Of a DNA stretch of 14,255 nucleotides, positions 6,310-14,255 are shown in pieces; the first letter of the stretch is position 1, and each line of letters begins with the position of its first letter. The stretch is taken from NCBI GenBank assembly GCA_947449515.1, contig CANFSD010000022.1, forward strand, positions 1 to 14,255. The letters are read 5' to 3'. Both the position numbers and the translations under genes were made by a program. The notes beneath the pieces are model-generated. The model saw only the letters and a program-made list of their open reading frames with translations. It ran no database searches and was not told the origin of the DNA. The stretch is from Bacteroidota bacterium (lineage in GTDB: Bacteria; Bacteroidota; Bacteroidia; UKL13-3).

Positions 6310-8764
6310 TTTTCTTCTCAATTTTCTTAATGGTACTATCTTTTTTTATTCCAAACTCTTGTTTTAGAATTTCTTTAATTGCCTCTTTTTCTTGCTTGGC
6401 ATCTTGTTTTAACTGTGCCTTTGCTCCTTTGCGGTCGAATTGAAATTTCAAATCATTGATTGGCCCTTTGATGCTAAGAAACAAATTGATGCCCCTGGTT
6501 TTCTCATCCTCTTCGCCAAACTCATTGCTTTGTGTTTTGCGTTTTTTACTTAACAATTCAGAAAGAGATAATTTGATTTTGTAGTCTAAAACATTGTCAA
6601 AGGTATGGGTTCCTGTAAGATTAAGGTTTAATGCATTGTTATGAATATCCATGGTAGGAACATACAGTACTTTGTTCTTAATGGTTAAGGTATTTTTCAA
6701 TTCCGAAAACTTCAAGTTTTTCAAGTCATTCACATCTACAAACTTTGACAAGGCATTGAGTGGCTCATAATTTACCAATTCACCATTTTTAATGGTCATG
6801 TCGGTAAGCACCAAGATTTTTTCTGGTACCAAATTAAATTGGTCATCCCAAACCAGTAATAAATCTGTATTGGCATTTAGGATACCAAATAAATTCTTGG
6901 TAGTAAATTCACTTTGACCAAAATTATTGAATTGACTAAAGAGGGTATTGATGTTTATTCCTTTTGCTGTATTGGTACTTTTTAGCAAGTAACTTTTGTT
7001 TTGGTATACCCATTCTGCATTGCCATTAAAACTACCTCCACAGGTTTGCAAGCTCAAATTATTGAATAAAACATTGTCGTTTTTAAGTTTGGTATCAGCC
7101 ATAAAATTGGTGGCATTAAAGCCATCATAAATAAATTTGTCGGCTCGAACCGATAAGTCTAACAAGTAAACCATTGGTTTTTCATCTGCCTCCCTTGGGT
7201 CTGATGAATTATAAATTAGCAAATCGTTTACATCTAAATTGCTTGATTTATTTTGGAGTTCCCCTTGCAAACTGGCATTTTTCTGAAACAAGAAATCCAT
7301 AAAACCTGGCAATTTACCTTGGCAATGAAAATCAGAATGGGCAATGGTAAAATCTGCTTGGTTCAGCAACAATTGGTTGTTGTTTAATTCTGCCTTCACC
7401 ATTAAATTTTCAATAGGTTTGGTGAGGTAATTGATTTTTATTTTAGCTAAATCAAGCACAAAAATTCCTTTGTTCATTGGGCTGTCCCAATTCCAATTTT
7501 CGCCTTGTTTTTCACCTTTCACATTCAAGGTAAATTGCAAGTTTCCTTCTATTTCGCTTACATCAGAAAATTTAAAAAAGGTATGTAATGTTTTTAAATT
7601 AGCATCCCCATTCAACGACATACTTAGCACAGGACTTTGCAGGTTTTGAACTTGCAAACTACCGCTAATGCTTGAACCTGCCAGTTGAGCTTGTAAATTA
7701 GAAATGGAAATGTTGGCATCTTTTAATGCACCATTTGCACCATTGTCAAATTTACCATTCAATTGAATTTGTTCTAATTTCATTTTAGAATCTGGTTCAA
7801 TAAGGGCTCCCTGTTCAATTCCAAAATTTAATTTCAATTGTGGCATGGTTTGCGCAGTTTGCTTGCCCATATACGTTCCTTCAAAAAACACTTTACCACT
7901 ACTTTGGTAATCATTGATAGCGCTTGGTAATTGAAAGGGTAAGGTTGAAAGTAAATCTTGAATACTTATTTTATTCCCTTTAAAACTTAACTGGTAATTG
8001 GTTTCATTTTTACCATTTTCAATAAAACCATTAATTGCCAAAACCAACTGATTAATGCCCAACTCAGCGTTTTGTAATTGAAATTTACTTTTCTCTTGGT
8101 CGACCGCAATACTTGATTTTATGGCAATTTTCTTGTCTTTAAAAAAATGCATAGTTCCCGATTGCATTTCCTTTGAATTGCCTTTTAAGGCAAGCTCCAT
8201 CACAAATTTCTTCTCATTGAAACTTCCAGAAAGGGTTGATTCTTCTATATAGGTATCGAAACTAAAATCGGAACTTAGGTCTAACCATTGCACTTGCATA
8301 CGGTTCAATTCCAATTTATTTAAATTAAAGGAAAATGCTTTTTTCTTTTTGGGATTAGAATCGGTTTCTTTTAAAAGATCAAAGTTGGTTCGGCCATTTT
8401 TATCTGTGAAAAGAAAAACTGCACCACTGTCTAAATCTAATAATTGGATATTGTACCTGCTGTTTATTACATCATACAAATCAAAACCAAGAAACAAATG
8501 TTGTGCTTTGAGCAAGTATTTGCCTGGGTGAAGCGGATCATTGATACTTACCTCATTAAGGGCAAGGCTAACCTTTGGAAAAGTATTTATAACCGTAACA
8601 TCAATGCTTTGGGCAGTAAGTTCTGCTTTTAGCAATTGGTTAACTTCTTTTAATGCATATTTTTTTAATGCATCAATATTTTGGTAGGCATAAACAAAAA
8701 CGCTACCTAACAAGGTAAACAAGATCAGCAGTGTGATCAAAAATATTTTTAATCCTTTTGGCAT
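6272..8764 (-). CDS. AsmA-like inner-membrane-anchored protein
   Basis: This 830-residue protein has one N-terminal membrane helix (~5-27), followed by the AsmA-type start (VNQLLKAELTAQSIDVTVINTFPKVSLALNEVSIND, ~41-76) and hundreds of residues of repeating short beta segments. It has an AsmA-like C-terminal domain (~654-778; NGELVNYEPLNALSKFVDVNDLKNLKFSELK). AsmA/TamB/YhdP relatives form long beta-groove bridges across the periplasm and are linked to phospholipid transport and outer-membrane integrity. The protein should therefore be anchored in the inner membrane and face the periplasm. The last ~52 residues are an unusual Lys/Glu-rich tail (AKAQLKQDAKQEKEAIKEIL, ending NDNNDELEFEAN). The gene heads a tight run with the barrel, Nudix and lipoprotein genes. 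The 110 nt before it hold no convincing promoter, only a weak -7-like GATATTTG at 8788-8781. Confidence 0.8.
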   Translation of the reverse strand: MPKGLKIFLITLLILFTLLGSVFVYAYQNIDALKKYALKEVNQLLKAELTAQSIDVTVINTFPKVSLALNEVSINDPLHPGKYLLKAQHLFLGFDLYDVINSRYNIQLLDLDSGAVFLFTDKNGRTNFDLLKETDSNPKKKKAFSFNLNKLELNRMQVQWLDLSSDFSFDTYIEESTLSGSFNEKKFVMELALKGNSKEMQSGTMHFFKDKKIAIKSSIAVDQEKSKFQLQNAELGINQLVLAINGFIENGKNETNYQLSFKGNKISIQDLLSTLPFQLPSAINDYQSSGKVFFEGTYMGKQTAQTMPQLKLNFGIEQGALIEPDSKMKLEQIQLNGKFDNGANGALKDANISISNLQAQLAGSSISGSLQVQNLQSPVLSMSLNGDANLKTLHTFFKFSDVSEIEGNLQFTLNVKGEKQGENWNWDSPMNKGIFVLDLAKIKINYLTKPIENLMVKAELNNNQLLLNQADFTIAHSDFHCQGKLPGFMDFLFQKNASLQGELQNKSSNLDVNDLLIYNSSDPREADEKPMVYLLDLSVRADKFIYDGFNATNFMADTKLKNDNVLFNNLSLQTCGGSFNGNAEWVYQNKSYLLKSTNTAKGININTLFSQFNNFGQSEFTTKNLFGILNANTDLLLVWDDQFNLVPEKILVLTDMTIKNGELVNYEPLNALSKFVDVNDLKNLKFSELKNTLTIKNKVLYVPTMDIHNNALNLNLTGTHTFDNVLDYKIKLSLSELLSKKRKTQSNEFGEEDEKTRGINLFLSIKGPINDLKFQFDRKGAKAQLKQDAKQEKEAIKEILKQEFGIKKDSTIKKIEKKNDNNDELEFEAN

Positions 8765-8874
8765 AATGTATCAACGTATACAAATATCCAAGTATTTTAA
8801 AAAGGGAAAATGAAATTAAATAAACACCTGCACCCAAAGCACCCTAAAAGTGTATAGAATATGCTACCTAAAGG

Positions 8875-10848
8875 CTATTTAAGCTTACTTAAACGCTTAA
8901 TTTGAGTCTTTAAAACTGTCTTACTTTTCCTGTTGCTGCTTTTTAATTCCTCTAATAATTTTTTATAGAGGCTTGCCTTATTGACAAACATTGCCTGTTT
9001 AATTTTTCTTCTCGCCTCTTCATAAACCAGTTCGGCCTCCAACATTTTAGCATGTTTTCTGGTAAGTTTAATCATTGGATTTGCCCAATTGATCTCATTT
9101 CCCAGGTATATTTGGATTTGTGTATGACTTTCTGAAAGGAGATCAAAATAATGCAACAAGTAATTTAATTGGGCTTGGTAAATACCCTGGTTATTGATAC
9201 CAATGCCGGCATTTTCATCTACAATTTGCTTCATTGTTTGAAAGCATTGTTTCATCATACCAATTAATTCGCGGTTTTCCGACTCAAGTCTATAAAACTC
9301 GCGCATATTTAAATTTCTTTCGTTCATTCCCGAACGCAAAGAATCATTGGTAAGAAGACGTAAATATTGCGCTGCATCTAGGCCAACATCCAAATTGTCT
9401 TGGTGGTTTATTCGCTGCACATTTGAAAATTGACTCAGGGCAATAAGAATTTTCTCGTAGGCATAAACCTCGTTAATTCTCTTATTCAATGAAGGAAGCA
9501 AGGTATCTTGCATCAAAATTAAGTTCTGCTCAATGCGTTTCCCAAAAAGCAACATGGAGTCTCCTAAAACCTTCAATTGTTGTTTATTGTAATTAGATTT
9601 ATTTAAGAACCATTCTTCCAAACTATCATCGGCACTCTGCAACAGGGCACCTGAACGGTTTTGCAATTGTTGTTTTTGAATACCAATATTCTCCTTCAAC
9701 TTAGCATAATTGCTAATTTTTCGTTTGTTGCGAATTGGAATTTTCTTAGAAAAAGCCAATGTCTTTTTATTTAAATTCAGAACTGGCTTTATGGTTTGCA
9801 TGGCCAGTTTGTTTCGGTATTGGTTTTTATATTTACGTTTTTGGAATTCTTCTTGAACCAGAGCTTTGGCCAATACTATACTTTCATTACATTGAAAATA
9901 CAATGCATCTGCCTTTTGTAATTCTGTTAAACTACTTGGGAACTCCTTGTTTTTAGGATTGTAACCTGCCTCCACCAAAGTTTGGTAGGCCGCGTTGTTT
10001 AAATCAAAAGCCCTGGCAATTTGATTTCTTGCATTAAAACCAATAGCAGAATCTGCATGACTAAGATGTTTCTCTTTTTCCGTTGCGTTAAACCAATATT
10101 CTGCCATTTCGTTAAAACCATTTATAGGTTTTACATCCGCTAGTCTCTTAGATGAATCTACCTGAAAACGGTAAACATCAATAGGAATTTCTAAATTTTG
10201 AAAAGCAGCCATGCTCGGCAAGTGGCTTGCAACAAAACGATTTGGGTCGGCCTTAAAAAAAGAAGTATCTCTTTTGAAAACAAATTTCAGTTTCGAACGT
10301 GTGGTTGATTTTAAAAACAGAGGATTAAAATATTCCAAGAATGTAGGTTTCCAAACCAAATAACCAGCGCTCAAGGTAATATCTACCAATTGCCATTGTT
10401 CATCAATTTTAACCATATTCCAAGCATGGTTAGCGGCATATAAGGTATCATCCGGTTCGTAATCGTAACCTTTTAAGTAACCATCTATGGTAATACATTT
10501 AATGGATACTGCTTTGCACATGGTTTCAAACAAATTGGCATATTCATCACAAAGTGCTTTGCCTCTAAAAAGTGTTTTCTTATTGCTGAAACGCTTGATT
10601 TCAGCGTTGCTATAACGTTTTGTATCGTATTTTATATGGTAAGTAATCCAATTGTAAATGGCACGAACCTTTTCTTCCTCACTTGTTTTATTGGCACAAA
10701 TCTGACGGCTTAATTGTTCTGGCTTATACAAATTAAACAAAGGTAAATGACCTTTACCTAAAGTATTTTGGGCCAACAATTCTTGTCCAAACAAGAGTTG
10801 AAAACAAGCAATGGCAATAAGAAATATGTTGGAATTCTTTTTATGCAT
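8875..10848 (-). CDS. secreted transglutaminase-like protein with long helical C-terminal region
   Basis: This 657-residue protein has a signal peptide ending ELLAQ at residue 27. Residues ~50-165 form a transglutaminase-like cysteine-protease fold, with the triad in KALCDEYANLF (C100), AANHAWNMVKI (H141) and WQLVDITLSAG (D156). All three residues are present, so activity is possible. Related bacterial domains act as peptidases or cross-linkers rather than true transglutaminases, and the substrate is unknown. After a middle region (~170-300), the remaining ~350 residues are rich in Lys, Asn, Gln and Leu, look mostly helical and match no family I recognise. The ATG 10848 is preferred over a TTG three codons upstream. 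It lies 40 nt downstream of ytxJ, so co-transcription is plausible. Confidence 0.75.
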   Translation of the reverse strand: MHKKNSNIFLIAIACFQLLFGQELLAQNTLGKGHLPLFNLYKPEQLSRQICANKTSEEEKVRAIYNWITYHIKYDTKRYSNAEIKRFSNKKTLFRGKALCDEYANLFETMCKAVSIKCITIDGYLKGYDYEPDDTLYAANHAWNMVKIDEQWQLVDITLSAGYLVWKPTFLEYFNPLFLKSTTRSKLKFVFKRDTSFFKADPNRFVASHLPSMAAFQNLEIPIDVYRFQVDSSKRLADVKPINGFNEMAEYWFNATEKEKHLSHADSAIGFNARNQIARAFDLNNAAYQTLVEAGYNPKNKEFPSSLTELQKADALYFQCNESIVLAKALVQEEFQKRKYKNQYRNKLAMQTIKPVLNLNKKTLAFSKKIPIRNKRKISNYAKLKENIGIQKQQLQNRSGALLQSADDSLEEWFLNKSNYNKQQLKVLGDSMLLFGKRIEQNLILMQDTLLPSLNKRINEVYAYEKILIALSQFSNVQRINHQDNLDVGLDAAQYLRLLTNDSLRSGMNERNLNMREFYRLESENRELIGMMKQCFQTMKQIVDENAGIGINNQGIYQAQLNYLLHYFDLLSESHTQIQIYLGNEINWANPMIKLTRKHAKMLEAELVYEEARRKIKQAMFVNKASLYKKLLEELKSSNRKSKTVLKTQIKRLSKLK

Positions 10849-10888
10849 TGTGTTCAAGCAATTTAATAAACTATTGCCTGAAAAAAAA

Positions 10889-11233
10889 TTATTGGTTCAA
10901 ACCACCAATTATGGCAATAATTTCTGCCAAGTTAATTTCAATGTGCGAGGCCGTATGCACACACTTTCCTTTGTGGATCAAAAGACTTTGCGGCGATTGG
11001 TGTTCAATTTGGTAATGGGCAGCTATTTCATTTGAAATTGGTCGGTAGGTCAATAAGTCGAGGTAATAAACAGGATAATCCAAATGATTGTGTTTGGCGT
11101 ATTCTCTTTCGAACCTATTGAGGGCGGTAGAACTAATGCTACAACGCGTACTGTGTTTAAAAATTATCACTGGTTGTTGGTTCGACAAAGCATCAATTTC
11201 TGCAAGCTGAGAAAGTTCGGTTAATGACAACAT
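10889..11233 (-). CDS. ytxJ: bacillithiol-system monothiol bacilliredoxin YtxJ/BrxC
   Basis: This 114-residue thioredoxin-fold protein has the YtxJ/BrxC active site FKHSTRCSISS (C31, a CxxS monothiol site). It also has a cis-proline segment HQSPQSLLI (P81) and the family signature CVHTASHIEI near residues 91-100. In Bacillus, BrxC-type proteins take part in removing bacillithiol from oxidised proteins, and bacillithiol is also found in many Bacteroidota. A second cysteine (C91) sits two residues before the conserved histidine and might resolve the active-site thiol. No signal peptide; cytoplasmic. It begins just after the rnpB terminator with only ~30 nt of leader and no clear promoter, so it may depend on read-through. 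Confidence 0.88.
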   Translation of the reverse strand: MLSLTELSQLAEIDALSNQQPVIIFKHSTRCSISSTALNRFEREYAKHNHLDYPVYYLDLLTYRPISNEIAAHYQIEHQSPQSLLIHKGKCVHTASHIEINLAEIIAIIGGLNQ

Positions 11234-11264
11234 GTTATTTTTTTCAATAGGTTATTAAATTGGA

Positions 11265-11284
11265 AAAGGGGCCGAAGCCCCTTT
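11265..11284 (-). terminator. intrinsic terminator of rnpB
   Basis: On the minus strand, AAAGGGGC and GCCCCTTT form an 8-bp GC-rich stem capped by the very stable TTCG tetraloop, followed by TTTTCC. It lies just after the 3' end of the RNase P RNA and before ytxJ. Confidence 0.85.
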
Positions 11285-11290
11285 ATCTTT

Positions 11291-11684
11291 AGCAAAACTA
11301 TAAGCCGGGTTCTGTAATGTAAGTGCTTTTGGCATTTTACAACGACTATCATTTATCTGCTCCATTTATTGCTAAATGGATGTAGCAGCCTACCCGCAGG
11401 AAAAACAACCTGAGGTTGTTGGTGCTAAGCGAACACCCTTTTATTTCCTGCCTATTTGGCCTTGCAACGCATCAGGTTTACCATGCAATGTTTATCTCTA
11501 AACACCCGGTGGGCTCTTACCCCGCCTTTTCACCTTTTCCCTAACCGAGGTTAAGGTAGTTTGTTTTCTGTGGCACTGTCTGTATTTCTGTTATTACAAC
11601 AGAAACCCTTCCCGTTAGGAAGCATGCTGCTTAAGTTGCCCGGACTTTCCTCTCTGCCCTAAGGCACAGCGATAGTCTGTTTTG
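11291..11684 (-). ncRNA. rnpB: RNase P RNA (class A)
   Basis: This is the catalytic RNA of RNase P, which matures tRNA 5' ends. On the minus strand the conserved blocks appear in order: GAGGAAAGTCCGGGC (~11653-11639, P4 5' strand), AAGGTGAAAAGGCGGGGTAA then GAGCCCACCG, GCATGGTAAACC, GCAAGGCCAAATAGG, GGGTAGGCTGCT, and ACAGAACCCGGCTTAT near the 3' end. The ends are set by helix P1: CAAAAC at the 5' end (~11684) pairs with GTTTTG near 11293. Internal hairpins include an 8-bp stem at 11585-11605 and a 7-bp stem at 11404-11420. Both ends are uncertain by a few bases. The length (~394 nt) is normal for bacterial class A. Confidence 0.97.
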
Positions 11685-11689
11685 CAGGG

Positions 11690-11697
11690 CAAAGATA
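11690..11697 (-). promoter_or_regulatory. -7 element of the rnpB promoter
   Basis: The minus strand reads TATCTTTG, a perfect TAnnTTTG. It lies directly before the RNase P RNA, with the start expected near 11684, matching the P1-defined 5' end. The -33 position is only T-rich (TTT in a run of eight Ts), so recognition may rest mainly on the -7 box. It sits only ~35 nt after the parC stop codon. Confidence 0.65.
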
Positions 11698-11729
11698 GGC
11701 AAGCAAGGGATATAAAAAAAACTTAGCCT

Positions 11730-14255
11730 TTAAAACAGTTTGGGTTGTTCTGGATCGGGTTTAGGTCCTTTCGGCTTTTTCACCTCATCCGTTTCAGGAT
11801 CGTCTTCCAATAACTTTTTAATTTTGTCTTGTTCGGCAGTAAACAAATCTTCGTTTACAAGGGTTTCTTCCTCTTCTTGAATTTGTTCTTCCATTTCATC
11901 TTGCGGATCTGGAGGAAGCAATTCCAATTTACTTAAATCTGCGCCTGCAAATTTATTTCCAATGGCTTTCCACCCTTTTACATCAATGAAATCGGCCAAA
12001 TTTATTTGGGTTTCCGAAAGCGTTTTACCTTTGCCTGCGGTTAAAATTACTGTTGGATTTTTATAATCGGTTGCGAGTAAAATATAATTTCCTTTCTCTT
12101 CAGGTATACAACTAAACTTTTTATTAAGCGTTAATGTTTCAATAACAAAACGTTTGATATTGTATTGTTTAGATTTGGCATCAAAATAAACCACTGAAAT
12201 GGGGCGCTCTGGTTTAAATTTACAGATATGAAGGAGTTGCTCATATTCGTAATGGTTACTCACATCAAAATTGGTGAGTTCATAATTTCCATCTTTATAG
12301 ATAGAGAGAATTAAATCATTGCCCAAGAAATTTCCTAAGAAACTACCATGTTCATTGGTATTAATTCGGCCAATAGCATCATCGTACCAGAGGTTTAAGC
12401 CACCTAAAGTAGAAACTCCTTTTGATTTTAATTTGATACCTTTTACCAAATATTTGCTCAAGATATTTCCTTGCACGCCTCTACCTTTAATGGCCAATTC
12501 AGAAAAATCAAAATCAAAACTGAGCTTGCGCGCATGGCTAAGCGGACTTAAGGTAATGCTTACTACCTCTGCTTCTCCAGAAGGATTTGCGGTAAAGTAA
12601 AGTACGCGTGAACCAGGAGTCCCTTGACTCAAATCGTATTCTTTGTCGCGGGTTATTCCAGTAACGGGGAAACGTTTTGCATAGCTAATTTTAGTTTTGC
12701 CATCCAAATAAATGAGGTTGTATATTTTGCGTTCATCGTTTTTACGGAACACATCTACATGGATAATATCCTTGCCCACAAAGGCTTTTTCTTGCACTTT
12801 GCAAACCGTCATTTTCCCATCCTTGCGGAATACAATAATATCATCAATATCGCTGCAATCGCAAACGTATTCATCTTTCTTAAGACTTGTTCCAACAAAA
12901 CCTTCGGCCTTGTTTACATATAATTTTTGGTTGGCAATGGCTACCGTTTTAGAATCAATATTGTCGAAAGTGCGAATTTCTGTTTTGCGTTCTCTGCCTT
13001 TACCGTATTTCTTTAAGAGTGTTTCAAAATATTTAATGGCATAAGCTTTCAAATTTTCAATATCAGAATTCACCTGCGCCAATAATGCTTCAATGCCTTT
13101 CATTATTTCATCGGCCTTGAATGAATCGTATTTAGAAATACGTTTGATTTTTATTTCTGTTAAACGAAGGATATCGTTTTCTGTTAATTCACGGCGGAAC
13201 TGCTTCTTGTATTTGTTCATGCCTTTCCAGATGGTATCAATTACATCCTCAAAGCTTTCGCATTCCTCAATATCGCGGTAAATTCTTTTCTCAATAAATA
13301 TTTTCTCAAGGCTGCTGTAATGCCATTGCTCTTCTAATTCACCTCTTTTTATTTCTAATTCTTGGCGTAATAGGTCTTTGGTGTTTTCTGTTGAAATCTT
13401 TAACAATTCCTCTACACCAATAAATACAGGCTTATCTTCAACAATAACACAGGCATTAGGAGAAATACTTACTTCACAATCTGTAAAAGCATAGAGGGCA
13501 TCAATGGTTTTATCTGGAGAAACACCAGGTGCCAATTGAATTTCTATCTCTACATCTTTGGCAGTATTATCAATTACCTTTTTAATTTTAATTTTTCCAG
13601 AATCATTGGCTTTAATAATTGAATCAATTAACTGGATGGTGGTAACACCATAAGGCACATCTTTAACAAATAATGTTTTCTTATCTACTTCTTCTATTCT
13701 GGCACGAACCCTTATTTTTCCACCTTTTTTACCTTGGTTATAATTGGCAACATCTACCAAACCACCATTGGGAAAATCTGGGAAAAGTTCAAAACGTTTG
13801 CCTTTTAAATGATCTATACTGGCAAGAATTAACTCACAAAAATTATGTGGCATTACCTTGGTTGCCAAACCTACTGCAATACCTTCTACCCCTTGAGCAA
13901 GGAGTAAAGGGAATTTCATTGGCAAAGCAATTGGTTCTTTTTTTCTGCCATCATAAGAATTTTGCCATTGGGTTGTTTGCTTGTTAAAAGCCACCTCCAA
14001 AGCAAATTTCGACAAACGCGCTTCAATATAACGTGGTGCTGCGGCAGAATCGCCTGTGCGTATATCACCCCAGTTTCCTTGGGTTTCAATTAATAAATCT
14101 TTCTGACCTAAATTAACCATGGCATCGCCAATGGCGGCATCTCCATGGGGATGGTATTGCATGGTTTGACCAATTACATTGGCCACTTTATTAAACCTAC
14201 CATCGTCCATTTCCTTCATTGAATGAAGGATTCTTCTTTGCACTGGCTTTAACCC
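11730..14255 (-). CDS. parC: DNA topoisomerase IV subunit A (5' end outside window)
   Basis: 841 residues are visible, beginning GLKPVQRRILHSMKEMDDGR at the right edge. About 40 N-terminal residues are missing, so the GTG at 14243 is an internal valine, not a start. The breakage-reunion domain has the helix motif QYHPHGDAAIGDAMVNLGQ and the catalytic tyrosine in AAAPRYIEARLS (Y76 counted from the edge, codon 14030-14028). A tower/coiled-coil region follows, then a C-terminal beta-pinwheel-like domain, and a strongly acidic then Lys/Pro-rich tail ending PDPEQPKLF. The HSMKEMDDGRFNKVANVIGQ wording points to the Bacteroidota ParC type rather than GyrA. With ParE it decatenates and relaxes DNA at chromosome segregation. 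parE is probably upstream but not visible. No terminator is seen between it and rnpB. Confidence 0.93.
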   Translation of the reverse strand, partial: GLKPVQRRILHSMKEMDDGRFNKVANVIGQTMQYHPHGDAAIGDAMVNLGQKDLLIETQGNWGDIRTGDSAAAPRYIEARLSKFALEVAFNKQTTQWQNSYDGRKKEPIALPMKFPLLLAQGVEGIAVGLATKVMPHNFCELILASIDHLKGKRFELFPDFPNGGLVDVANYNQGKKGGKIRVRARIEEVDKKTLFVKDVPYGVTTIQLIDSIIKANDSGKIKIKKVIDNTAKDVEIEIQLAPGVSPDKTIDALYAFTDCEVSISPNACVIVEDKPVFIGVEELLKISTENTKDLLRQELEIKRGELEEQWHYSSLEKIFIEKRIYRDIEECESFEDVIDTIWKGMNKYKKQFRRELTENDILRLTEIKIKRISKYDSFKADEIMKGIEALLAQVNSDIENLKAYAIKYFETLLKKYGKGRERKTEIRTFDNIDSKTVAIANQKLYVNKAEGFVGTSLKKDEYVCDCSDIDDIIVFRKDGKMTVCKVQEKAFVGKDIIHVDVFRKNDERKIYNLIYLDGKTKISYAKRFPVTGITRDKEYDLSQGTPGSRVLYFTANPSGEAEVVSITLSPLSHARKLSFDFDFSELAIKGRGVQGNILSKYLVKGIKLKSKGVSTLGGLNLWYDDAIGRINTNEHGSFLGNFLGNDLILSIYKDGNYELTNFDVSNHYEYEQLLHICKFKPERPISVVYFDAKSKQYNIKRFVIETLTLNKKFSCIPEEKGNYILLATDYKNPTVILTAGKGKTLSETQINLADFIDVKGWKAIGNKFAGADLSKLELLPPDPQDEMEEQIQEEEETLVNEDLFTAEQDKIKKLLEDDPETDEVKKPKGPKPDPEQPKLF

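Noticed and set aside
8765..8874. Promoter or terminator between the transglutaminase and AsmA-like genes
   Set aside because: Only a 7/8 match to the -7 box (GATATTTG) lacking the first T and any -33 TTG, and no stable hairpin; not strong enough to annotate.
11291..11684. Possible tmRNA or 6S RNA for the structured RNA region
   Set aside because: The conserved blocks match RNase P RNA in order, and the P1 ends pair.
12319..13044. Several plus-strand open frames of 90-110 codons inside parC
   Set aside because: They are antisense shadows of a well-conserved topoisomerase gene and have no recognisable protein character.

Overview
The window is about 14.3 kb of AT-rich chromosomal DNA from a member of the Bacteroidota. 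Three lines of evidence agree. The first ~404 bases are the 5' part of a 16S rRNA gene (minus strand) with Bacteroidota-type sequence. The promoters that can be recognised follow the Bacteroidota pattern (TTG, 19 bases, TAnnTTTG) rather than the E. coli -35/-10 pattern. The protein families (ParC-type topoisomerase IV, YtxJ bacilliredoxin, OMP_b-brl-type barrel, AsmA-like protein, OlsF/Gls-type aminolipid synthase) are typical of the phylum. I cannot place it below phylum with confidence.

Layout. (1) 1-710: start of an rRNA operon read leftwards, with an AT/GA-rich leader, a boxA-like element, a GNRA-capped hairpin, and two tandem promoters that look like copies of each other. (2) 892-2579: a lone plus-strand aldehyde dehydrogenase of the PaaN type, divergent from the rRNA operon. 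(3) 2580-2676: a convergent intergenic region with a strong perfect hairpin and small repeats. (4) 2677-8764, all minus strand and tightly packed: AsmA-like membrane protein, outer-membrane beta-barrel, Nudix hydrolase, LPP20-like lipoprotein, then (behind its own promoter) a fused O-/N-acyltransferase that probably makes ornithine or glycine lipids. (5) 8875-11233, minus: a secreted transglutaminase-like protein with a long helical C-terminal half, and the bacilliredoxin YtxJ. (6) 11265-11697: RNase P RNA (rnpB) with its terminator and promoter. (7) 11730 to the right edge: topoisomerase IV subunit A (parC), whose first ~40 residues lie outside the window.

How they fit together. Most of the window is housekeeping (16S, rnpB, parC). 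The middle block reads as a cell-envelope locus: an AsmA-type protein (a family linked to lipid movement between membranes), a barrel, a lipoprotein and an aminolipid synthase share a strand, with overlapping or near-touching genes among the first four. No transposase, integrase, CRISPR array, tRNA or phage gene is visible. I found no clear sign of an unknown defence or mobile system. The features most worth following up are the duplicated rRNA promoter module with a consensus-like UP element, the envelope-lipid gene cluster, and the uncharacterised rod-like half of the transglutaminase protein.
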